Both the position numbers and the translations under genes were made by a program. DNA of 64,000 nt, from assembly GCF_025629245.1 (NCBI RefSeq), contig NZ_JANZXN010000015.1:1-64000 (forward strand), written 5' to 3'. Shown piece by piece: positions 25,822 to 34,052 of the stretch. How positions within the stretch are numbered: position 1 is the first letter of the stretch; each line of letters begins with the position of its first letter. The notes beneath the pieces were generated by a model, which worked only from the letters and a program-made list of their open reading frames with translations, did no database searches and was not told the DNA's origin. This stretch comes from Natronobiforma cellulositropha (lineage in GTDB: Archaea > Halobacteriota > Halobacteria > Halobacteriales > Natrialbaceae).

Positions 25822-26856
25822 ATGACTGTACGAGTCGGTATACTCGGTGCGACCGGTGCCGTCGGACAGCGACTGATTCAGCTCCTCGAGCCACACCCGG
25901 ACTTCGAAATCGCCGCGCTCACGGCGAGCGACGCCAGTGCGGGCGAAGCCTACCGCGACGTCGCGAAGTGGCGCGTCGATACGCCCATCCCGGACGCCGT
26001 CGCCGAGATGACCGTCGGCGCGACCGAACCCGACGCGGTTCCGAACGACGTCGATCTGCTCTTCTCCTCGCTGCCCTCGAGCGTCGGCGCGGCGGTCGAA
26101 CCCGACTTCTGTGAGGCGGGCTACGTCGTCTCTTCGAACTCCTCGAACTCGCGGATGGCCGCTGACGTGCCGCTGATCATCCCCGAAGTGAACGCCGACC
26201 ACCTCGACGTACTCGAGGTCCAGCGCGACGACCGGGGCTGGGACGGCGCGCTCGTGAAGAACCCGAACTGCTCGACGATCACGTTCGTGCCGACGCTCGC
26301 CGCCCTCACCGAGTACGGTCTCGAGCGCGTCCACGTCGCGACGCTCCAGGCCGTCTCCGGGGCGGGCTACGACGGCGTCACCTCGATGGAGATCATCGAC
26401 AACGCCATCCCCCACATCGGGGGCGAAGAGGACAAACTCGAGACCGAGTCGAAACGCCTCCTCGGGACGTTCGACGGCGCGGAGATCACCCAGCACGAGA
26501 TGGAGGTCGCAGCCTCCTGTAACCGCATCGCGACGCTCGACGGCCACCTCGAGAACGTCTGGGTCGAGACCGACGAGGACCTCTCACCCGAGGCGGCGAA
26601 GGCAGCGATGGCTGACTATCCCGCGCTCGACCTGCGCTCCTCGCCCGACCCGCTCATCCACGTCTTCGACGACCTCGACCGCCCACAGCCGCGTCTCGAC
26701 CGCACCCTCGGCGACGGCATGGCGGTCTCCGCTGGCGGCCACCGCGAGTCGACGTTCGGTCTCCAGTACAACTGCCTCTCGCACAACACCATCCGTGGCG
26801 CGGCGGGCGCGAGCGTCCTCAACGGCGAACTGCTGCTCGAGAACGGCTACCTCTAG
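25822..26856 (+). CDS. asd: Aspartate-semialdehyde dehydrogenase
   Basis: The protein has 344 residues. It reduces aspartyl phosphate to the semialdehyde for lysine (diaminopimelate), threonine and methionine synthesis. The NADP site GILGATGAVGQRL is at the N terminus; the catalytic Cys is in KNPNCSTITFVPTLA; QAVSGAGYDG and the late GHRESTFGLQYNCLS also fit. This is the archaeal/fungal type. The start at 25822 is taken because the 42 codons before it in the same frame lie in a promoter region and show no family similarity. Confidence 0.95.
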   Translation: MTVRVGILGATGAVGQRLIQLLEPHPDFEIAALTASDASAGEAYRDVAKWRVDTPIPDAVAEMTVGATEPDAVPNDVDLLFSSLPSSVGAAVEPDFCEAGYVVSSNSSNSRMAADVPLIIPEVNADHLDVLEVQRDDRGWDGALVKNPNCSTITFVPTLAALTEYGLERVHVATLQAVSGAGYDGVTSMEIIDNAIPHIGGEEDKLETESKRLLGTFDGAEITQHEMEVAASCNRIATLDGHLENVWVETDEDLSPEAAKAAMADYPALDLRSSPDPLIHVFDDLDRPQPRLDRTLGDGMAVSAGGHRESTFGLQYNCLSHNTIRGAAGASVLNGELLLENGYL

Positions 26857-26961
26857 ACCCTCGAGTACACGGCCGACGGTTTTTCGACGGACATCCCCCG
26901 AGAGAGGTCCGCCCTCGAGACCGCAGGCGACGGTCTCCCGACGGGCGGAGCCTGGATGGGA

Positions 26962-28461
26962 TCAGTCGGCCGCGACCGCTTCGGGGCGGTACGACCGGCT
27001 AACCACCTTCCAGCGGCCGCTCGAGAACCGGGCGTAGACGACGGCGGCGGGAACGAGCGTCTCGAGGACGAGCGCGACGTAGAGCGCGCCGATTCCGAGG
27101 GCGGGAATCGGTCCCACGAGTGGGAGGGTGAGTGCCGTCGTGCCGAGGTAAGCGACCGGGAGCGCGAAGCCGTAGAGGCCGACGACGCGCGCGTAGAACG
27201 GCCACCGGGTGTCGCCGCTGGCGTTGAGCGGGCCCGAGGCACCGCCGTTGATCCCGTTGAAGATCACGCTGAGCGTCGCGACCTGGACGAAGACGGTCGT
27301 GAGCGCGAGTGCCTCCCCCGGTTCGACGAAGACGCCCGCGATGGGTTCGGCGAAGACGAACACGAAAGCGGCGATCACGAGGTAACACGCCAGCGTGATC
27401 CGGAGGACGTCGTCGCCGTAGGCTTCGGCTTCGCGTTCGTCCCCGCGGCCGAGTTCCTGGCCGACGAGGCTGCTCGAGGCGAGGCTGAGCCCCCAGTTGG
27501 GAGTGTCCATCATGCCGCGGATCCGCTGGGCGACGACGAAGGCGGCGACGACCTCGGGACCGAAGACGGCGATGACGGCGAGCAGCGGGAACTGGGCGGT
27601 CGACCAGGTGAGGTGAGTGAAGACGATGGGGGTCGAAATCTCGAGGAGGTCGCGCGTGAGCCGACGGTCGAGGTAGGGTCCCGAGAGCGAGATCGTGACC
27701 GGGAAGCGGCCGACGACGGGGAGGCTGCCACCGAGGAAGCCGTAGGCGAACAGGCCGGTGACGAGAACGTTCGCGAGCACGGAGCCGACCGCCGCGCCGG
27801 TGACACCCCAGCCGAGACCGAAGATGAAGACGGCGTTGAAGCCGATGTTGGCGACGGCACCGCTCGCGCGGACGACCATCGCGGTGTAGGAGTCGTCGAC
27901 GCCGACGAGGGTACGGCTCCCGATCAGGTTGAGACCGATGAAGACCGTCGCGACGCTCATCACCTGGAGGTAGGTCCCCCCGTGGGTGCGCATCTCGGGG
28001 TCACTCGTGACGAGACCGATCAGTTCGTGCGGAAAGAGCAAGAAGACGACCGTCAGCGGGAGCGTCACCAGGGTAGTGACCCAGACGCTCTGTTTGATAA
28101 CGAGGTCGAGTTCGTCGTAGCGCTCAGCACCGAAGCGCTGTGAGACGAGTGCAATCGTCCCGCCGGCGATACCGCCACCGAGCGTGCCCGCGAGCAGCGC
28201 GAACGGCGTCGCGATACCGACGCCCGCCACCGCGCCCGAGCCGAGGACCACCCCGACCATCGCCAGGTCCGCGACCTCCTTCGAGTTCGCCGCGATGCCG
28301 GTGACGATCCGTGGCCAGGCGAGCCTCGTCGTCCGCTCGGCGCGTCCCGCGTCGACCAGTCCGAGGCGAGCGAGGGCCGACCCGACCAGCCACAGTATCC
28401 CTTCGACGGGGTTTTTGAGGAGTCGGGCGAGCGAGCGGCGGGCGTATGGAGGTACTTTCAT
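26962..28461 (-). CDS. MATE family efflux transporter
   Basis: The protein has 499 residues with about twelve membrane segments. Typical MATE features are seen in the two pseudo-symmetric halves: TPFALLAGTLGGGIAGGTIALVSQRFGA and LASSSLVGQELGRGDEREAEAYG, each with the conserved Q...G pattern after the fifth turn. These transporters expel drugs or metabolites using ion gradients, probably sodium or protons. The start at 28461 (MKVPPYARR) gives an N-terminal basic tail before the first helix. It is divergent from the GGR-type reductase, with 150 bases between. Confidence 0.9.
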   Translation of the reverse strand: MKVPPYARRSLARLLKNPVEGILWLVGSALARLGLVDAGRAERTTRLAWPRIVTGIAANSKEVADLAMVGVVLGSGAVAGVGIATPFALLAGTLGGGIAGGTIALVSQRFGAERYDELDLVIKQSVWVTTLVTLPLTVVFLLFPHELIGLVTSDPEMRTHGGTYLQVMSVATVFIGLNLIGSRTLVGVDDSYTAMVVRASGAVANIGFNAVFIFGLGWGVTGAAVGSVLANVLVTGLFAYGFLGGSLPVVGRFPVTISLSGPYLDRRLTRDLLEISTPIVFTHLTWSTAQFPLLAVIAVFGPEVVAAFVVAQRIRGMMDTPNWGLSLASSSLVGQELGRGDEREAEAYGDDVLRITLACYLVIAAFVFVFAEPIAGVFVEPGEALALTTVFVQVATLSVIFNGINGGASGPLNASGDTRWPFYARVVGLYGFALPVAYLGTTALTLPLVGPIPALGIGALYVALVLETLVPAAVVYARFSSGRWKVVSRSYRPEAVAAD

Positions 28462-28611
28462 CGAGGGAGGTCGTCACGTCCGTGAGTACCACTCCACAGC
28501 CGCGGCCGCGATAGCTATTTCGATTCGAAACCACATTCGGCTGAAAGAGAACGTCACGCGAGACCGACCGGATCAGGCAGTTTAAGAGGGGTCACTGTGA
28601 CCCAACGGAGT

Positions 28612-29994
28612 ATGAGCAGCGAACGCGTTGACGTTGCGGTCGTCGGCGGTGGTCCCGCAGGCGCGTGTGCGGCCGAGCAGGCGGCCGCCCACGGCGCAGA
28701 CGTGGTGTGTTTCGAGCAGGGGGTTCCCCGCGAAGACCGCGACGGTCTCGGGCCGGACTCGACCGACGCGGCGGGGATGCTCGACTACTGGATCGACATC
28801 ATGGACTTCGAGTACGAGGAGATTCCCGACGAGGTCGTCCTCCAGGAACTCGAGACCGTCGACTTCGTGGGTCCGGAGTCGAAGACCGAACTCACCTCGA
28901 CCGGAATCGAGGCGCGCTATCCCAAACTCGGCTACACGTTCCACCGCGCGCGCATGGACGACTGGCTCTACGAGCGAGCGCGCGACGCCGGCGCGGAGAT
29001 CCGCGTCGGCACTAGCGTCCGTGACCTCGAGAGTGACCTCTCCGGATCGGCGCCGACGCACACGCTCTCCCTCTCGAGCGGCGACGAGGTCACCGCCCGC
29101 TACGTGATCCTCGCCGACGGGCCACAGCGTCGAGTCACCCTCGACGCGCTCGATCAGTTCATGCCCGCCGGAGAGAGCGTCTCCGAGTACCTCTCGCCGC
29201 CGACGGCGAACCACATCGCCTACCAGGAGTACCGCGAGTTCCCCGAGGAACTGTTCGAGACCGACCGGCTCACGTTCTGGTGGGGCTACATGCCCGGCGA
29301 GACCGCCTACCCGTGGGTGTTTCCCAACGACGGCACCGTCGCCCGCGTCGGACTCACGATGCCCATCGGGATGACGCTCGAGGACGTCGCCCACCCCGAG
29401 TCGTACAAACTGCTCAAGCCGAGCGACGACCGGATTCCCTCCGGTGGCGAGTACATCCGCCGACTGCTCGAACTCGAGTACGGCGACGAGTACGACGTCG
29501 AGACGGACTTCCCGCTGGTCGAAGACCGCGGGAAGTCGAGCGGCACCGAGACCTACCCCATCTCGTCGACGCGGCCGATCGAGTCGCCCGTACGCGCCGG
29601 GATCGCCGTCGCTGGCGGGGCGATGGGGACGACCTCCGCGTTCCACGAGGGCGGCTACCACGTCGCCGTCCGCACCGGAAAGATCGCTGGCCGACTCGCC
29701 GCCACCGACGGTCTCGACCACTACAACGAGGTCTGGAAGCGCGCGATCGGTGACGAGATCCTGCGTAACGTCACCTTCGCCGACTTAGTCGCCGACTACG
29801 AACCCGACGACTGGGACCGCGTCTTCGGGACGATCTCGAGTATCACCGGCTCCGGCTCTGCGAGCGCGCTCTTCGGGCAGAAGTACGCCTCCGGACTCAA
29901 GGCGACGAAGATCCTCACCGCCTACCAGCGCCGGAAGTTCTCCTACCGCGACGGCCGCTACGTCCAGTTGCGCGAGGACGAGTACGCGATCTGA
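28612..29994 (+). CDS. Geranylgeranyl-reductase family FAD oxidoreductase
   Basis: The protein has 460 residues. The FAD-binding GGGPAGACAAEQAA fold is at the N terminus, with VILADGPQRRV and IAVAGGAMGTTSAFHEGGYH as the second flavin-contact region. It resembles the archaeal family that saturates isoprenoid chains of archaeol lipids or the menaquinone side chain. Which chain it reduces is not shown by the sequence. The start at 28612 (MSSERVD) is preferred over a GTG five codons earlier. Confidence 0.82.
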   Translation: MSSERVDVAVVGGGPAGACAAEQAAAHGADVVCFEQGVPREDRDGLGPDSTDAAGMLDYWIDIMDFEYEEIPDEVVLQELETVDFVGPESKTELTSTGIEARYPKLGYTFHRARMDDWLYERARDAGAEIRVGTSVRDLESDLSGSAPTHTLSLSSGDEVTARYVILADGPQRRVTLDALDQFMPAGESVSEYLSPPTANHIAYQEYREFPEELFETDRLTFWWGYMPGETAYPWVFPNDGTVARVGLTMPIGMTLEDVAHPESYKLLKPSDDRIPSGGEYIRRLLELEYGDEYDVETDFPLVEDRGKSSGTETYPISSTRPIESPVRAGIAVAGGAMGTTSAFHEGGYHVAVRTGKIAGRLAATDGLDHYNEVWKRAIGDEILRNVTFADLVADYEPDDWDRVFGTISSITGSGSASALFGQKYASGLKATKILTAYQRRKFSYRDGRYVQLREDEYAI

Positions 29995-30339
29995 TCGGGG
30001 TCGGCGACGAGAAAGCGTTTTGAGGCTCGAGCACCGATTCCGGGTGCGTGCCTTTAGTCCCCGTCCGAGTCTACCCACACGGGTGCGATGACCACACGGC
30101 GAACCCGGGCGCGCGACATAAAAGCCGGAGTTCACCCGAACTTCGCAACGCCCGGCACGAGGGTTAGCCGACCGACGCGGCACGCCGCCACGGGATGAGG
30201 TCGGACGTTAGTGTTCCGGGTGACAGCGACACATTCTGAGACGCGTCTCGAGTTCGATACCGACGCGGTCGATGAACTCGTCTACTGCTTCCCTGCCACG
30301 CGACGGGTCTTCGCGGGTGTCGCCCCCCGCACAGCGTGG
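29995..30339. other. Long intergenic region without recognised feature
   Basis: About 340 bases separate the reductase and the small membrane protein gene. Short open frames on both strands have no start, codon or family support. GACATAAAAGCC (30116-30127) is TATA-like on the plus strand. Nothing resembling a tRNA, RNase P RNA or SRP RNA was seen. Confidence 0.4.
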
Positions 30340-30558
30340 TCACTGCGCGACGATCATCCGATACCGCAACACCAGGTAGACGATCACGAGACCGAACACC
30401 CCCGCATAGAGCGTCGCCCCGCCGGACAGCGCGTAGGCGAGTGCGAGGACGTTGAAGCCGATGCCGAACAGGTAGACGAAGCGGAGCGGACTCGAGCCTC
30501 CGGCTGACTCCGCCTCGCTCACTTCGTCCCCTGCGCGCTCGTCGCTACGCTCGTTCAT
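30340..30558 (-). CDS. Small membrane protein with charged N terminus
   Basis: The protein has 72 residues. The first 25 are acidic and Ser/Gly-rich (MNERSDERAGDE...), followed by two membrane segments (FVYLFGIGFNVLALAYAL and LYAGVFGLVIVYLVL). No motif or family is recognised. Its plausible codon use and clear hydrophobic pattern support it over the overlapping frame on the other strand at 30211-30507. Confidence 0.6.
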   Translation of the reverse strand: MNERSDERAGDEVSEAESAGGSSPLRFVYLFGIGFNVLALAYALSGGATLYAGVFGLVIVYLVLRYRMIVAQ

Positions 30559-30782
30559 CCGTGAGTCGCGCCCGGACGGTCGTGGTCGCGGGCCGCGGTA
30601 GGCGTACTCGAGGCGGGACGACTGTATCGCACAGACATACTAGCCCTCGCCGGCCGGGGCGAATACGTATTGTGGTTCGCTCGAAGACGCGAGCGTGTCC
30701 ACGGCGGGGGTTTAGGTCGGTCGCCGTCGTCCGTCCACTCGATGCATCGCCTCTGGAGTGCCCCGCAAACGCCTACTCGAGA

Positions 30783-30869
30783 TGTCTGAGAAAGTCCTGT
30801 TCGGGCTGTTGCTCGCCCTCCTCGTCGTCCTGATGTTCCTCACCGGCATCGCGCTCATCGCCACGTGAC
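30783..30869 (+). CDS. 28-residue single-helix membrane microprotein
   Basis: ATG at 30783 to TGA at 30869 encodes MSEKVLFGLLLALLVVLMFL and eight more residues, an almost perfect membrane helix with a short charged start. It lies in a region otherwise free of genes. Codon use (CTC, CTG, GTC, ATC) matches genuine haloarchaeal membrane genes. No homologue can be named; it could be a subunit-like microprotein or a chance frame. Confidence 0.4.
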
Positions 30870-30901
30870 CGACGCCGGTACCACCACGCGCGTCGCTCGC
30901 G

Positions 30902-31240
30902 TCAGGTGACGGCCGCGTAGGTGAGGACGAATCCGAAGTAGACCACGACGATGACACAGAGCGCGTAGAGTTTGTACCGGCGGAGTGCCTGCGCGTCCGC
31001 GGCGACGGCGACCTCGTAAGCTTCCCACTCGCCTGCACCGAGACGCTCGGGGTGTTCGAGTCCGCGGTGGAGCGCCAGATACCGCTCGTCGCTGAACGGA
31101 CGCCCGCAGTAGCGACAGGTGCAGTTCGCGCGTTCCCGGGTCGTCGAGTAGTCCGTCGTGGATGGCTCGAGCGGGCCGCTCGCGGCTGGCTGTCCACCGT
31201 CGGTGCGGTCGGTCGAGGCGGGCCGGTTGCGCTCGCTCAT
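30902..31240 (-). CDS. C2H2-type zinc finger membrane protein
   Basis: The protein has 112 residues. After a Ser/Thr-rich, disordered-looking N terminus comes a classic C2H2 finger (CRYCGRPFSDERYLALHRGLEH, shown here in part: C-x2-C, then H-x4-H), followed at the C terminus by one membrane helix (LYALCVIVVVYFGFVLTY). The finger probably faces the cytoplasm. Its start overlaps the stop of the next upstream gene by four bases (ATGA), so the two are co-translated. Role unknown. Confidence 0.72.
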   Translation of the reverse strand: MSERNRPASTDRTDGGQPAASGPLEPSTTDYSTTRERANCTCRYCGRPFSDERYLALHRGLEHPERLGAGEWEAYEVAVAADAQALRRYKLYALCVIVVVYFGFVLTYAAVT

Positions 31241-31467
31241 CGGTCCGAATCGGTCGCCTGGAACGCGAGGGCGGTGACGTAGGTGACGGCGAACAGGAGT
31301 GCCGCGAGCGTCACGAGGAGTCCGTAGACGACGGCCAGTGCGAAGAGGTCCCAGCCCCAGGGGCGGTCGATGGCGAACCAGAGCGCGAAGAACACCAGGA
31401 TGGCGAGCGGAACGAGGTTCCCCGAGATGTCGCGTACCGACCGCCGGGAGAGTCCGAGCGAGACCAT
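31237..31467 (-). CDS. Small two-helix membrane protein (DUF6684-like)
   Basis: The protein has 76 residues: a short basic N terminus, then helices at NLVPLAILVFFALWFAI and LFALAVVYGLLVTLAALLFAVTYVTALAF. It resembles a haloarchaeal family I recall as DUF6684; the name is from memory. Its four-base overlap with the zinc-finger membrane protein gene makes a two-gene operon. In haloarchaea such pairs often lie near cytochrome oxidase genes, but none is present here. Confidence 0.65.
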   Translation of the reverse strand: MVSLGLSRRSVRDISGNLVPLAILVFFALWFAIDRPWGWDLFALAVVYGLLVTLAALLFAVTYVTALAFQATDSDR

Positions 31468-31578
31468 CGCTCGGAGTCCACCACGGGCGCCGGCATAATG
31501 GTATCACGTGGCAGGTCCGCTTCGACGGGCGACCGGACGGCGAGAGGGGTTGCGGCAATCCGTGCAATTGCGGAGATA

Positions 31579-31595
31579 TTATAAAAATATTTATG
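31579..31595 (+). promoter_or_regulatory. AT-rich TATA-box region of the lipoprotein gene
   Basis: TTATAAAAATATTTATG is the most AT-rich tract in the neighbourhood and ends 22 bases before the ATG at 31618. This spacing fits an archaeal TATA box with a leaderless transcript. Confidence 0.65.
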
Positions 31596-31617
31596 TGATA
31601 CAGTGGTGCACACAGGT

Positions 31618-32331
31618 ATGAAACGACGCGCCGTGCTCGCTGCTGTTGGAGCGCTTCCGGTCGCTGTTTCCGGCTGTCTGAGTGGGGACACACCCGAGAA
31701 CGACTCCTCGAGTGGTGCCGGCGACGAGCCGTCGTCCAGACGCGAATACGACACCTGTGAGGCCGTCGCCGTCGAGTACGACGAACTCCCGGACCCCATC
31801 ACGGCGGAGGTCGACGCGGCTTTCGACGACGGTTCGTACGAGACCAGCGAGTCACTGCTGTACGAGGAGGCCGTCGACAACGGCATGCCGCTGTGGCGGG
31901 AGGGGACGCCGTATCACCATCGCGTCGACCGCGACGGCGAGACGGCCGAACTGTCGTTCACCGAGTGGAGCGCCTACGCCTCGAGCGAGACGCTCGAGTT
32001 ACACAACGAGGGCGGCGACACGGTGTCTGCGTCGGTGACTGTGACGAACGAAGCCACGGAGACGATCCTCGAGACGGGCGGCATCTCGCTCAGTCCCGGC
32101 GATGTACACACCGAACCGGTCACGAGCGAGTTCGGCCGTTACGAGGTCGATATCGCGGCCGAAAACGGTACCGAGGCGAGCGACGTGTGGGTGATCGAAC
32201 CCGACCCGTCGGGCGCTCGAGAGACGCTCGAGGTGACAATTACGGGTCAAGCGGTCGACTTCGAACTGGTCGAAGAGCCACCGGAGAACGACGCGCCGTC
32301 CTGTGCCGAGCAGTGGAATGGCAGCGCCTGA
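31618..32331 (+). CDS. Secreted lipoprotein of unknown function
   Basis: The protein has 237 residues. The N terminus MKRRAVLAAVGALPVAVSGC is a signal peptide with twin Arg (KRRAVLA) and a lipobox (VSGC), typical of haloarchaeal Tat-exported lipoproteins. The mature part starts with a Ser/Gly/Asp-rich spacer and continues with an acidic beta-rich domain (SASVTVTNEATETILE...). Four Cys besides the lipobox (e.g. YDTCEAVAVEY, DAPSCAEQW) could form a disulfide. The Met at 31618 is used since it opens the signal peptide. Function is not evident. Confidence 0.8.
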   Translation: MKRRAVLAAVGALPVAVSGCLSGDTPENDSSSGAGDEPSSRREYDTCEAVAVEYDELPDPITAEVDAAFDDGSYETSESLLYEEAVDNGMPLWREGTPYHHRVDRDGETAELSFTEWSAYASSETLELHNEGGDTVSASVTVTNEATETILETGGISLSPGDVHTEPVTSEFGRYEVDIAAENGTEASDVWVIEPDPSGARETLEVTITGQAVDFELVEEPPENDAPSCAEQWNGSA

Positions 32332-32416
32332 GCCGGGCTGGCAGCTGAAACGGAGGTGACCCGTCGACGGATCGTATCAGAATTTTTGAGTGGGTCACCG
32401 CGGATCTGTATCAGTA

Positions 32417-32426
32417 GGATTTATCC
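32417..32426 (+). promoter_or_regulatory. TATA-like box of thyA
   Basis: GGATTTATCC lies 23-32 bases before the ATG at 32449, the normal distance for a leaderless haloarchaeal gene. Confidence 0.5.
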
Positions 32427-32448
32427 CTTCGTTACCAAATGAGTGCCA

Positions 32449-33465
32449 ATGCGTGAGTACCTGGACCTCGTCGACGCCGTCCTCTCGAGCGGCGTCTACA
32501 AGCCCAACCGAACCGGTGTCGACACGATTGCGGCCTTCAGCGAACACTACGAGGTCGACCTCGCGGACGGCTATCCACTGCTGACGACCAAGCGGATGGA
32601 CGGCTTTCGCTGGAACTCGATGATCCACGAACTGTGCTGGTACCTCTCCGGCGCGGAACACATCCGCGAGTTGCGCGAGGAGACGAAAATCTGGAACGCC
32701 TGGGCCGACGAGGAGGGCCACCTCGACACCGCCTACGGCCGGTTCTGGCGGCGCTACCCGGTTCCGACCGCCGAGTCACGGCTACCGGGTGAGTCCTGGC
32801 CGGACGCGGATAGCCGGTGGGTGAACGAGGAGGCTGACGGCCGGCTGACGTTCGACCAACTCGAGTACGTGATCGAGACGCTCACCGACGATCCCCACTC
32901 GCGTCGCCTCGTCGTCAACGCCTGGCACCCGGCGAACGCCACCTGCTCGACGCTCCCGCCGTGTCACTTCTCGTTCGTCTTCTCCGTCCAGGGCGGGCGT
33001 CTCCACTGTCACCTGACCCAGCGATCCGGTGACGTAGCGCTCGGCATTCCGTTCAACATCGCCGCCTACGCGCTGCTCACGACCGTCATCGCTCAGCAGG
33101 TCGGTCTCGAGCCAGGACGGTTCGCCCACACCGTCGTCGACGCCCACGTCTACTGCGGGCGCGGCGAGCGCGGCGCGTGGTACGCGGAGCACCTCGAGCC
33201 GCTCCAAGAGCGTCTCGCGGCGGTCGAGACGCCCGCGGAGTATCTCGCGGTGCGCGAGTGGCTCGAGACCGAAGCCCCGCCGGAAGCCGAGGGCGAAGAC
33301 GGGTTCGACCACGTGCCGAACCTCCTCGAGCAGTGTTCGCGCGAGCCACTCGAGCGCCCAACGCTCGCGGTGGCCGACGTCCCCATCGACGAGTTGCGCT
33401 ACGACGACGTCGAACTGGTGGGCTACGAGTCACACGGCGGCCTGCGCTTCTCGGTGGCCGAATGA
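32449..33465 (+). CDS. thyA: Thymidylate synthase
   Basis: The protein has 338 residues, a ThyA-type enzyme that methylates dUMP to dTMP with methylene-tetrahydrofolate. The catalytic Cys is in STLPPCHFSFVF, preceded by the phosphate-contact RR (HSRRLVVNAWHP) and followed by QRSGDVALGIPFN (folate and uracil contacts). The start at 32449 (MREYLDL) is two codons after a GTG. Its stop overlaps the folA start (ATGA), so the two enzymes, which recycle each other's folate, are translated together. Confidence 0.96.
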   Translation: MREYLDLVDAVLSSGVYKPNRTGVDTIAAFSEHYEVDLADGYPLLTTKRMDGFRWNSMIHELCWYLSGAEHIRELREETKIWNAWADEEGHLDTAYGRFWRRYPVPTAESRLPGESWPDADSRWVNEEADGRLTFDQLEYVIETLTDDPHSRRLVVNAWHPANATCSTLPPCHFSFVFSVQGGRLHCHLTQRSGDVALGIPFNIAAYALLTTVIAQQVGLEPGRFAHTVVDAHVYCGRGERGAWYAEHLEPLQERLAAVETPAEYLAVREWLETEAPPEAEGEDGFDHVPNLLEQCSREPLERPTLAVADVPIDELRYDDVELVGYESHGGLRFSVAE

Positions 33466-34004
33466 GCGCGAGCGACCTCGAGACGACCCTCGAACTGGTC
33501 GCCATCGCCGCCGTCGCGCGAAACGGGATCATCGGCGCGGATGGCGAGATGCCCTGGCACATCCCCGCGGACCTGCGTCACTTCATGCGCGAGACGACCG
33601 GCCACCCCGTGGTGATAGGACGGATCACCTACGAGAGCATCGTCGCGGGACTCGGCGAACCGCTTCCCGAGCGGACCTCCATCGTGCTCACGGGGCAGGA
33701 TCCGGCCGCCCTCCCGCAGGCCGACGCGTCGCGCGTCGTCGTCGTATCCGGACTCGAGGACGCGCTCCGGGCGGCCGAGCGCGCCGCAGACGAGCGCCAC
33801 GACGGCACCGGCCGGGCGTTCGTCGCGGGCGGGGCGACGGTGTACGAGCAGTTCCTGCCAGCCACGGATCGGCTCCTCCTGACGGAAGTCGACGCGACAC
33901 CCGAGGGCGACACCACCTTTCCGGCCTGGGAGCGCGACGAGTGGCGCGAGGTCAGCCGTGACGACCGCGACGGCTTCGCGTTTCTCGAGTACGTCCGTCG
34001 GTGA
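33462..34004 (+). CDS. folA: Dihydrofolate reductase
   Basis: The protein has 180 residues. It regenerates tetrahydrofolate from the dihydrofolate made by ThyA. Visible marks are IAAVARNGIIGADGEMPWHIPADLRHF with the WH and the substrate-binding Asp (D37), VVIGRITYESI (NADPH site) and FVAGGATVYEQFLP. The ATG at 33462 overlaps the thyA stop. The thyA-folA pair is a common haloarchaeal arrangement. Confidence 0.95.
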   Translation: MSASDLETTLELVAIAAVARNGIIGADGEMPWHIPADLRHFMRETTGHPVVIGRITYESIVAGLGEPLPERTSIVLTGQDPAALPQADASRVVVVSGLEDALRAAERAADERHDGTGRAFVAGGATVYEQFLPATDRLLLTEVDATPEGDTTFPAWERDEWREVSRDDRDGFAFLEYVRR

Positions 34005-34052
34005 CGGGCCACCCCGGCGGGGCTTTTTATCGCGACGCCCGTAGTGGTTCAT

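Noticed and set aside
26956-28143. Open frame of 395 codons on the plus strand
   Set aside because: Antisense to the MATE transporter; extremely rich in Asp/Glu/Gly/Arg with no hydrophobic core.
30211-30507. Plus-strand frame of 98 codons
   Set aside because: It overlaps a better minus-strand gene with two membrane helices; its own sequence has no plausible domain.
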